From Terriglobia bacterium (GTDB taxonomy: Bacteria; Acidobacteriota; Terriglobia; Acidiferrales; UBA7541): a stretch of DNA of 64,000 nucleotides. The DNA is taken from the NCBI GenBank assembly GCA_020073605.1, contig JAIQEW010000010.1, positions 53,234-117,233 of the forward strand. The letters are read 5' to 3'. Every line of letters begins with the position of its first letter. Within the stretch, counting starts at the first letter, position 1. The notes below the pieces were generated by a model. It did no database searches. It saw only the letters and a list, made by a program, of their open reading frames with translations, and had not been told where the DNA came from. Both the position numbers and the translations under genes were made by a program. Positions 50,377 to 57,779 of this stretch are shown one piece after another.

Positions 50377-51438
50377 ATGATCATTACTCGCACGCCGTTT
50401 CGATTGACTCTCGGCGGAGGTGGCACCGATCTCCCATCCTTCTACCGCGAGCACGGCGGATTCATCCTGGCCGTCGGAATCGACAAATACATGTATCTCG
50501 CCGTCAACACTCCGATCGTGGACGACAAAATCCGCGTTCGCTACTCGCAATCCGAGCTGGTCGACAACGTCGATCAGGTTGACCACACCCTCGCCCGCGA
50601 AGCGCTGCGCCACTTCGACATCACGACCGGCATCGAAATCGTCTCCATTGCCGACATCCCCGCGGGCACGGGCCTCGGCTCGTCCAGCTGTTACATGGTC
50701 GGCCTGCTAAACGCCCTCCACGCGTTGATGCAGAGCCAGGCCACTCCCTGGCAGCTCGCCGAGGAAGCCTGCCACATCGAGTTGGACGTCCTCGGAAAGC
50801 CCATCGGCAAGCAGGATCAGTACATGGCGGCGTTCGGCGGCCTCACCATGCTCGAAATCTCAACCGACGGCGTCGTGCGCGCCATGCCGCTCGCACTGAG
50901 CGTCGATCTCGTCGAAGCACTCGAAAACAATCTCCTCCTCTTCTTCACCGGCGAGACCCGCAACGCCGCGGCTATCCTCCAGCAGCAGGATCAGGGCACC
51001 CGGCAACGCGATGCCGTCGTCGTCTCGAGCCTGCGCGAAATCAAGGATATCGGCGTCGAAATCCGCGACTCCATCGTCCAGGGCGACCTGCGGCGCTTCG
51101 GCGAGCTTCTCGACGTTCACTGGCAATCCAAGAAGCGCCTTTCCAGCGGCGTCACCAATCCGCAGATCGACGCATGGTACGAGCTTGCGAAACATCACGG
51201 CGCCGTCGGCGGAAAAATCTCGGGCGCGGGCGGCGGTGGATTCCTGATGTTGTATTGCGAGGAGCGCAAGGCCGAGCTGCGCGAGGCAATGCGCCGCGCG
51301 GGCCTGCGCGAGCTGCACTTCCGCCTCGAGTTCGAAGGCAGCAAGGTTGTGTTCGATATCGTCTCGCGCGACGGGCGTCTCGCGCACCTCGAGCGGCAGA
51401 ATCAGCGCCCGCTCGCGCGCGCCATGGTGTCCGCCTGA
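50377..51438 (+). CDS. hddA: GHMP kinase, D-glycero-alpha-D-manno-heptose 7-phosphate kinase (HddA)
   Basis: The 353-residue GHMP-family kinase has N-terminal MIITRTPFRLTLGGGGTDLPSFYREHGG (the HddA-type start), ATP-binding IPAGTGLGSSSCYMVGLLNAL, acidic GKQDQYMAAFGG, and C-terminal GKISGAGGGGFLML. HddA makes the 1,7-bisphosphate on the GDP-D-glycero-alpha-D-manno-heptose route. The next gene supplies the two neighbouring steps. No HddC nucleotidyltransferase is seen in the window. Confidence 0.88.
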   Translation: MIITRTPFRLTLGGGGTDLPSFYREHGGFILAVGIDKYMYLAVNTPIVDDKIRVRYSQSELVDNVDQVDHTLAREALRHFDITTGIEIVSIADIPAGTGLGSSSCYMVGLLNALHALMQSQATPWQLAEEACHIELDVLGKPIGKQDQYMAAFGGLTMLEISTDGVVRAMPLALSVDLVEALENNLLLFFTGETRNAAAILQQQDQGTRQRDAVVVSSLREIKDIGVEIRDSIVQGDLRRFGELLDVHWQSKKRLSSGVTNPQIDAWYELAKHHGAVGGKISGAGGGGFLMLYCEERKAELREAMRRAGLRELHFRLEFEGSKVVFDIVSRDGRLAHLERQNQRPLARAMVSA

Positions 51439-51472
51439 TGCGCCCGTGCCGCGGCGGACTCCGGAGGGAACC

Positions 51473-52789
51473 ATGAAAAACCGAGCCGTGTTTCTCGACC
51501 GCGACGGAGTAATCAACCGCTACGCCTACAACGGCGACCTGGGCATAGCCGACACTCCCGCCAACCCGGACGAATTCGAGCTGCTTCCCGGCGCCGGCGA
51601 AGCGATTGCCGCGCTCAACCGTCTCGGCCTTCCCGTCATCGTCGTCTCGAACCAGCCGGGAATCGCCAAGGGCAAGCTGACTCCCCGTCTGCTCGACGCC
51701 ATCAACGAGGAAATGCGCGTCCGGCTCGCGTGGTCCGGTGCGCGCCTCGACGCCGTCCTCTACTGCCGCCACCATCCCGAAGCGGCCGTCGCCGAATACC
51801 GCGCCGATTGCGATTGCCGCAAGCCGAAGCCCGGTCTCCTTCTCCGCGCGGCGCGAGAGCGCAACATCGATCTTTCGAAATCTTTCTTCATCGGCGACGA
51901 TGTTACGGATATCCTCGCCGGCCGCGCCGCCGGCGTCACCACGCTTCTTCTCTCTCCTCATCGCTGCACCGTCTGCGAGGAGTTCTCTTCCCGAGGCGCG
52001 ATTCCCGACATTGTCGTCCGCGATCTTCCGCAAGCCGCGACGGCCATCAGCGAAATGCTCGCCGGCGGCGGCTCGCGCAAACCCGCTCCGCTTCACGAAA
52101 CGGCTCCTTGCGTGTTGGCGCGCGAGGACTCCACGTACACGAGCCGCTACCTTCGCGAGGCGGCTGAGATCATCGCCAAGATCGACGCGCGCCAGATCGA
52201 GCGCGCCGCGCAGCTTCTTCGCTCGGTGCGCGAGCGCGGCGGGCGCCTCTTTCTCCTCGGCGTCGGCGGCGGCGCAGGCCACGCCTCTCACGCTGCGTGC
52301 GACTTCCGCAAGATCGCCGGCATCGAGGCCTACTCGGTCACCGACAATGTTTCCGAGCTCACCGCGCGCGTCAACGACGAAGGCTGGGACACTTCCTACC
52401 GCAACTGGCTGCGCGCCAGCCGTCTCGGTTCTCCCGACATGATCTTTGTCTTCTCCGTCGGCGGCGGCAATATCGAGAAGAACATCAGCGCGAATCTCGT
52501 CTCCGCGCTCCGGTACGCACGCGAAACTGGCGCGTCCATCACCGGCGTCGTCGGACGCGATGGCGGCGCCACCGCGCAGCTCGCCGACGTTTGCGTCCTC
52601 GTCCCTGTCGTCAACGCCGAAACGGTCACGCCGCACACCGAATCGTTTCAGGCGCTCATCTGGCACCTGCTGGTCTCGCATCCCGCGCTCAAGGCCGCCG
52701 AGATGAAGTGGGAATCCGTCGCCGCGGGCGCAGGCTCTGCCCCGTCGCCCTCGCGGTTGGAGTCGGCCTCGTCTGCCGCCACGCGCTGA
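51473..52789 (+). CDS. Fusion: heptose bisphosphate phosphatase (GmhB) and sedoheptulose-7-P isomerase (GmhA-like)
   Basis: The 438-residue two-domain enzyme. Residues 1-about 190 are a GmhB-type HAD phosphatase: FLDRDGVINR (Asp9 nucleophile, Asp11), VVSNQPGIAKG, YCRHHPEA...CDCRKPKPG with the zinc-binding Cys/His loop, and FIGDDVTDI. Residues about 215-420 are a SIS domain of the GmhA type: LLGVGGGAGHASHAACDFRK, NDEGWDTSYRNWL, SVGGGNIEKNISANLV and TPHTESFQAL. GmhA isomerises sedoheptulose-7-phosphate; GmhB removes the 7-phosphate after HddA has acted. ATG 51473 follows GGAGGG. No stop or start separates the domains. Confidence 0.85.
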   Translation: MKNRAVFLDRDGVINRYAYNGDLGIADTPANPDEFELLPGAGEAIAALNRLGLPVIVVSNQPGIAKGKLTPRLLDAINEEMRVRLAWSGARLDAVLYCRHHPEAAVAEYRADCDCRKPKPGLLLRAARERNIDLSKSFFIGDDVTDILAGRAAGVTTLLLSPHRCTVCEEFSSRGAIPDIVVRDLPQAATAISEMLAGGGSRKPAPLHETAPCVLAREDSTYTSRYLREAAEIIAKIDARQIERAAQLLRSVRERGGRLFLLGVGGGAGHASHAACDFRKIAGIEAYSVTDNVSELTARVNDEGWDTSYRNWLRASRLGSPDMIFVFSVGGGNIEKNISANLVSALRYARETGASITGVVGRDGGATAQLADVCVLVPVVNAETVTPHTESFQALIWHLLVSHPALKAAEMKWESVAAGAGSAPSPSRLESASSAATR

Positions 52790-52827
52790 CGCGCTGCGCA
52801 TCGCCGCGCACTCGTGAGCCTCGCATC

Positions 52828-54180
52828 ATGCGCTACGTGTTGGAATTCGGATTGTTCGCCGCAATCGCCATCGCCGTCGGCGGCTTCGGTGGCACCGAGC
52901 CTGTCTCGTGGGGCATTTCGGAAGCCATAATCCTTCTGCTTGGCCTTCTCCTGGTCGCGCGCACTTCCAGGGAATCCGCGCGCGAATACGCAAAACTGTT
53001 GTGGCTTCCGTTGGCCCTCGGCGCGTGGGTCGCCGCGCAGTGGTTTGAATCGCGCGCGGGGAGAATTGGCCTCGACTCGCACGCGATCGAAGCGCGCGGC
53101 CTCGCGCTCGCAGCCGCCGTCACCGCCTTTTTCGTCGCGCTCGAGCTCGCTCGCCGGCGCGAGTCCCGCCGTCGCCTCGCCCTGTTCCTGATCGGTCTCG
53201 GTCTGTTCGAGGCGTTCTACGGTCTCGTCCAGTATCTCGCCGGCTGGAATTACATCTGGACCGTTCCGCGCCGCTTCTACACCGGCAGCGCCTCGGGCAC
53301 GTACGTCAACCACAATCACTTCGCGGGCTTGCTCGAGATGATTCTTCCGTTCTCGCTCGCCCTCGCGTTCTATCACTGGCGGAGCGCTCGCCGTCGTTCT
53401 GGCGACCGCGCCACGCGTGCCGTGCTGGATACTCTCAATGAGCCGGCGATCTTCCAATCCCTCTTGTTGCTCTTCGCCGCGACCATCCTGCTCGTCGCCA
53501 TCGTGTTTTCGTTTTCGCGCATGGGGATGATCTCCGCACTCATCTCGCTCGGCGTGATGGCGGCAGCGGTCTGGACCGGAACCCGCCGCAGCCTGCTTCC
53601 CTCGGCGCTGATTTGTCTCTTGCTCGCTGGGGCAGTGGCCGCGGCCGCCTGGGTTGGCGTCGCGCCCGTGGTCGAGCATTTCGAGCAGCTTCCGCAAAAC
53701 GAGCCGCTCGCCGTCGCCGGCGCAGGCCGCATGGCTGTCTGGCGGGACACGCTCCAACTCGTCCGCGCGCACCCTCTCGCCGGTGCCGGCCTCGGCTGCT
53801 TCCAGTACGCCTTCACCGCCGTGCAATCGACGCAGCTCACCTACCTCGTCGACCACGCGCACAACGATTACCTCGAATTCGCCGCCGAGCTCGGGCTTCC
53901 CGCCGCCGCGCTTTTCTTCGCGCCGCTTTTCTGGATCGCCTTCCGTGCGCTTCGCGCGAGCCTGCGCGCCCCGTCGCGCCTCGCGCGTTCGCTTGCGCTC
54001 GGTTCGCTCGGAGCCTCCGCCGCCCTCCTCGCGCACAGCGCCGCGGACTTCAACCTCTACATCCCCGCGAACGCGCTCGTCTTCGCCGTCGTCCTCGCCA
54101 TCGGATACTCCGCCTCGCTCGACGAACCCTCCGCGCCTTCCGCCACGGCCCCTTCCGTCACCGCGCCGCCGTCAGGCTGA
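52828..54180 (+). CDS. O-antigen ligase/polymerase-like protein (WaaL/Wzy_C family, candidate 2)
   Basis: The 450-residue membrane protein has about 11 helices and the Wzy_C signature in the periplasmic loop: GSASGTYVNHNHFAGLLEMILPFSLA, AGRMAVWRDTLQLVRAHPLAGAGLGCF, and VDHAHNDYLEFAAELGL. These His and Arg residues are those used by O-antigen ligases and bactoprenol polymerases. Last gene of the plus-strand polysaccharide set; its 3' end overlaps the convergent TPR gene by 23 bp. Confidence 0.8.
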   Translation: MRYVLEFGLFAAIAIAVGGFGGTEPVSWGISEAIILLLGLLLVARTSRESAREYAKLLWLPLALGAWVAAQWFESRAGRIGLDSHAIEARGLALAAAVTAFFVALELARRRESRRRLALFLIGLGLFEAFYGLVQYLAGWNYIWTVPRRFYTGSASGTYVNHNHFAGLLEMILPFSLALAFYHWRSARRRSGDRATRAVLDTLNEPAIFQSLLLLFAATILLVAIVFSFSRMGMISALISLGVMAAAVWTGTRRSLLPSALICLLLAGAVAAAAWVGVAPVVEHFEQLPQNEPLAVAGAGRMAVWRDTLQLVRAHPLAGAGLGCFQYAFTAVQSTQLTYLVDHAHNDYLEFAAELGLPAAALFFAPLFWIAFRALRASLRAPSRLARSLALGSLGASAALLAHSAADFNLYIPANALVFAVVLAIGYSASLDEPSAPSATAPSVTAPPSG

Positions 54181-55417
54181 CGCCGTCGAGCCACATCGTT
54201 CCGCCGATCTTGTTGTCGATTTTCCGGCTCGGCGTCCGGACCACCTGCACCGCGATCAGCCGCGTGTTCGGCCCGGTGCGGAAATCGAGCACCTGCCGCT
54301 GCCATCTAGTGGTCCCGGTCAGGTTTTCGGTTTCGACCCACAGCGCGGCGTGGTCGTACGCGTCGTATACGGCGATGCGCGGCCCGCTGTCGGTGGTGAT
54401 CTCCTCGCACCGCGTGTACGCGACGAATTCGTACGGCGTGTCCGGCTCCACCGCCGCGTACTCCAGCGCGTGACCGAAATCGAGATTGCGTGTCCCATCG
54501 AAGTGCACCGCAAGCGCGCGCGCGCCCTTGCGGGAGACCTCGCTTTCGATCGACGCCTCGGCGCCTTCGATCGGCGTCAGGCGCCAGCCGAACCCGCCGT
54601 TCGGCGCGTCCTCCTCGAATCCTCCGTTCGAGATCCGCTCGGCGCCGCCCGGCTCCCAGTGGACGCGCTCGGGATCGTGGCGCGCGAGCGCGGCCCACAC
54701 CGGCGCGAGCTCCTCCACGCGGTGCGCGTAGAGCAGCGCGTCGAAATAGCGCTCGGCCGCGTCGAGATCGAATGGCTCCGGCCGCTCGAGCTGCCGCTTC
54801 CACGCGCCCGCCGCCGCGTCGAGCCGCCCGGTCGCGTCCAGGTAATCGAGGTACGCGGATAGCACGTCCTGCCGCGCGGGAAGTATTTCCAGAATCGCTT
54901 CGCGTGATATTCCGCCGCGCCACGCGAGATCGAACGCGCCCGTCCGCAGCGCGGGATCGCCCGCGATGGCCGCGCGCAGCGGCGCCATCGCCTTCGCCGC
55001 ATCGCCCTCGCGCATCAGAAAATTCGCGTACTCCCAGTTGATGTCCGGCGACCGCGGAAAAATCCCCAGCGCCCGCTCGTAGGCGCGCGTGGCGCCGGCC
55101 GCGTCTCCCTCGAGATCGAGCGCCTGCCCCAACGCCGCCCAGTTCTCCGCGCGGTGCGGACCCAGTTCCACCGCGCGCCGGAAAGCGCTTGCGGCCTCCG
55201 GCGGATCGGCGTCCGGATGTTCCGCCGCGATTGTGCGCGCGTACCGCGCGGGCCATTCGGGGTTCGCGGGGTCCCACCGCTCGGCCCGGCGCAGCGCGTC
55301 GAGCGACCCGCTCCGCGCCACCCAGCTCGCCACCGCCTCGCGCCCCGCCTCCGCGAGCAGCACGGCCAGCGCCAGCGCGAGCACGAAGCGGACGAGTATC
55401 GCTGCAATCGATCGCAT
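54158..55417 (-). CDS. Membrane-anchored TPR protein with C-terminal carbohydrate-binding-like domain
   Basis: The 419-residue protein has an N-terminal helix (IAAILVRFVLALALAVLLAEA), TPR repeats at about residues 30-230 (RAERWDPANPEWPARYARTIA, RAVELGPHRAENWAALGQALDLEGDAAGATRAYERAL), and a C-terminal beta-sandwich (about 270-415) that opens ERISNGGFEEDAPNGGFGW, typical of CBM-like domains. It may scaffold or bind the polysaccharide in the periplasm. The start is uncertain: ATG 55417 follows GAAGG, but ATGs at 55429 and 55453 are in frame. Confidence 0.75.
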   Translation of the reverse strand: MRSIAAILVRFVLALALAVLLAEAGREAVASWVARSGSLDALRRAERWDPANPEWPARYARTIAAEHPDADPPEAASAFRRAVELGPHRAENWAALGQALDLEGDAAGATRAYERALGIFPRSPDINWEYANFLMREGDAAKAMAPLRAAIAGDPALRTGAFDLAWRGGISREAILEILPARQDVLSAYLDYLDATGRLDAAAGAWKRQLERPEPFDLDAAERYFDALLYAHRVEELAPVWAALARHDPERVHWEPGGAERISNGGFEEDAPNGGFGWRLTPIEGAEASIESEVSRKGARALAVHFDGTRNLDFGHALEYAAVEPDTPYEFVAYTRCEEITTDSGPRIAVYDAYDHAALWVETENLTGTTRWQRQVLDFRTGPNTRLIAVQVVRTPSRKIDNKIGGTMWLDGVSLTAAR

Positions 55418-55535
55418 GCACCTTCGCATGCAATCTTGCAGCCATGCCTGCATCCCGAATGATTCTGCAAGACCGCGACGACTCCTTTCCCGTTTTGGTC
55501 CGCCCGCTGTGGACGGCAGCTCCAAAGGCCTCTGA

Positions 55536-55564
55536 TTGACACACCGAAGCAGCCGGGCTACGCT
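55536..55564 (+). promoter_or_regulatory. Sigma-70 promoter of the second DUF6152 operon
   Basis: TTGACA (55536-55541), a 17-bp spacer and TACGCT (55559-55564), giving a leader of about 40 nt before ATG 55612. Confidence 0.6.
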
Positions 55565-55611
55565 TTCCGGCGCACGCGAGGCTCAACAAAGGAACTCCGG
55601 ATCAATTAAGG

Positions 55612-56013
55612 ATGCGTACGAAGAGAGCGCTCAAGATTCTGATGGGTATCGGCGCCATGCTTGTGGCGAGCTCGGCGTTGGCTCACCACTCCCGCGCGAT
55701 GTTCGATTCGAGCAAGCAGGTGACGCTCGTCGGCACGGTGAAGGAATTTCAGTGGACCAATCCCCACTGCTGGATTCAGGTGCTCGTGCCGGATCCCGAT
55801 CATCCGGAAGCCGCGCCCGTTGAGTGGGGCGTCGAGATGGGTGCCCCTGTCGAACTGATGCGTAAGGGGTGGAAGCCGGGGAGTCTGAACCCTGGCGACA
55901 AGGTCACCATCGTCATCAATCCGCTTCGCGACGGCCAGCACGGCGGCCTCGTCGTCTCCGTCACCGGCCCGGACGGGAAAATCCTCGGCAGGCCCGCCGA
56001 GGTAAAGAAATGA
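55612..56013 (+). CDS. DUF6152 family secreted protein, copy 3
   Basis: The 133-residue protein has a signal peptide (MRTKRALKILMGIGAMLVASSALA), mature HHSRAMFDSSKQVTLVGTVKEFQWTNPHCWIQVLVP, and GDKVTIVINPLRDGQHGG. Compared with the copies at 15-16 kb, the N-E-N-G-G block is replaced by a longer PDPDHPEAAP loop, so it is an older paralogue. It is translationally coupled to the GHWEG gene downstream (ATGA overlap), the tightest link of the two families in the window. Confidence 0.85.
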   Translation: MRTKRALKILMGIGAMLVASSALAHHSRAMFDSSKQVTLVGTVKEFQWTNPHCWIQVLVPDPDHPEAAPVEWGVEMGAPVELMRKGWKPGSLNPGDKVTIVINPLRDGQHGGLVVSVTGPDGKILGRPAEVKK

Positions 56014-56855
56014 TCGCGAACCTCACTGGTCGAATTGTGACGCGTCGAGCCGCATCTGCGATTGTAGTCGCGCTGCTTGCCGGCTGCCTCTGCCCGGCGC
56101 GCGCGCAAACTTCGTCGAAAAAACGCGTCGAGGCGTTCGCCAAATTGCCCGATTGGTCCGGCATTTGGGAGCTCGATGCTTTCGTCGGACAGGCCGACGG
56201 TCAGCAATTCAGTGCGGAAGGCCAGCGCAAGTTGAAAGCATATGCGGAAGCCGGTCGTCCCTCGTTCACTCCCGAGTATCAGGCGAAATACGATCAGATC
56301 AAGAAATCTGTCGAAGCAGCCGTCGCTGCCGATCCGGCTCACCCGCCCGTGACGCATCGGCCGTTGTGCGATGCGCCTCCCTTTCCCGCAACCGCTTCGC
56401 CGGGAATGTTCGAGTGGCTCATCACGCCCGAGGAAACCACTTTCATCAGCACCGTGGGTGCCGTGCGCCACATCTACACCGACGGTCGGTCGCATCCTCC
56501 CAAGGACGAGTTGTGGCCGACGCTGATGGGCGACTCCGTGGGGCACTGGGAAGGCGGCACGCTCGTCGTCGACACGATTGCAACGAGAAAGCAGCTCTAC
56601 ATGGGCGAGCTTTCCGGATTCTTCGTGCCGATGAGCGACCAGCTCCACTTCACGGAGCGCATTCGCATGGTGAATCACGACGAGATGCAGATCGACTACA
56701 CGGCCGAAGACCCGGTCGCGTTGACCAAACCCATTCACCACACGATTACCTACGCGCGCGTCACCGACTTCAACCGCATGGTCGAGGAAACCGATTGCGA
56801 ACAGAACGAGCGCGATCCCGTCGTCAACGGCCGCTTCTCCACCGTCACCCACTAG
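56010..56855 (+). CDS. Secreted 'GHWEG' family protein, copy 3
   Basis: The 281-residue protein has a signal peptide (ASAIVVALLAGCLCPARAQ; the Cys could be a lipobox). The family blocks are LPDWSGIWELD, TDGRSHPPKDELWPTLMGDSVGHWEGGTLVVDT, LHFTERIRMVNHDEMQIDYTAEDP, and a terminal VEETDCEQNERDP. The mature part contains an extra helical insert (AEGQRKLKAYAEAGRPSFTPEYQAK) not present in copy 1. Start overlaps the DUF6152 stop by 4 bp. Function unknown. Confidence 0.78.
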   Translation: MIANLTGRIVTRRAASAIVVALLAGCLCPARAQTSSKKRVEAFAKLPDWSGIWELDAFVGQADGQQFSAEGQRKLKAYAEAGRPSFTPEYQAKYDQIKKSVEAAVAADPAHPPVTHRPLCDAPPFPATASPGMFEWLITPEETTFISTVGAVRHIYTDGRSHPPKDELWPTLMGDSVGHWEGGTLVVDTIATRKQLYMGELSGFFVPMSDQLHFTERIRMVNHDEMQIDYTAEDPVALTKPIHHTITYARVTDFNRMVEETDCEQNERDPVVNGRFSTVTH

Positions 56856-56991
56856 CACTCGCAACGTAGCGCCGGCATCTTGCCGGCTCTTCTGATTTGG
56901 GAGGCATAGGGGCGCAGCTCCACCGCGCTTTCTAATGCCGGTGCTGACCGCATCGGCAGTTGCGGGTAGCGGCATACGCCAGCCTGTATTT

Positions 56992-57567
56992 TCAGTGAGT
57001 TGCATCGGATTCTACTCGGTGGGCAGTTGCGGGTAGCTCGGTGGCCTGAGCAGCCGCTCCATTTACTTCGACGGAAGCCATGGCGACAGCGATCGCGGGC
57101 GGCGAGGGAACACGCCCGCCCGAGGAGACGACCACGTGGGCGGGTGGCTCGATCCAGCGGCCGTCGAGAGTGAGGCAGCTGTAAGCGCGGATGGCTTTCA
57201 GGATGGAGTCAGGGGTGGGCTTGGTGTTCATCGCCTGCTGAATCATGTGGCCGAGGGCGAAACGGAGGTTGCGCTCCCGCAGGGCGAATAGGTTCATCGC
57301 GTGGGCGTGGCGATAGATGGCGTTGCGGCTGAGGCGGTAATCGAACGCGATGTCGGTCGGATTGTGCCAGTGGATGAATTCCTCCTCGATGGCGTCGCGA
57401 TCCGCGTGATTGCAGATGGTGCAGTGGCGCTCGTGGTGGCTCCGCGGCTTCAATTCAGCCGGACTCATAGCGAGGGCGGGATTGCCGGTGACAACAACGG
57501 GCTCTTCCGGAACCAGGGGAAAATTAGAGATGCTGTTCTCCCTCGGCTGTTGTCTGTAGCGTCTCAT
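56992..57567 (-). CDS. Hypothetical protein with Cys/His and helix-turn-helix-like region
   Basis: The 191-residue soluble protein has H-C-T-I-C-N-H at about residues 48-54 and an adjacent H-W-H, a possible zinc site. A following segment resembles a helix-turn-helix (PTDIAFDYRLSRNAIYRHAHAMNLF). It might bind nucleic acid; similar proteins occur as isolated genes in Acidobacteriota. The N-terminus before residue 40 looks unconserved, so the true start may be later (ATG at about residue 34). Confidence 0.5.
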   Translation of the reverse strand: MRRYRQQPRENSISNFPLVPEEPVVVTGNPALAMSPAELKPRSHHERHCTICNHADRDAIEEEFIHWHNPTDIAFDYRLSRNAIYRHAHAMNLFALRERNLRFALGHMIQQAMNTKPTPDSILKAIRAYSCLTLDGRWIEPPAHVVVSSGGRVPSPPAIAVAMASVEVNGAAAQATELPATAHRVESDATH

Positions 57568-57779
57568 CGCGGTCAGGTGCCTCCTCGCTCGACCCTAGCG
57601 CGGTGCACGCGGATGTCAAGGGAGTGGTCCTGTGGACAGGGCACTTGGAGATTGGATACGACGTTGCTAGGCTTAGTGAATGATCACCTTGGCTGATTGA
57701 CCATAGATTAAGTAACGATGTAGGTTAGTGCGTTCTGTTGAAGGACGAAGTTCGGTCGGCGTTTGGCTCTCTTGGACCT

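Noticed and set aside
52648..54036. Long antisense frame opposite the GmhB-GmhA and ligase genes
   Set aside because: The product is an Arg/Glu-rich low-complexity string typical of a shadow frame, while the plus strand carries clear family motifs.
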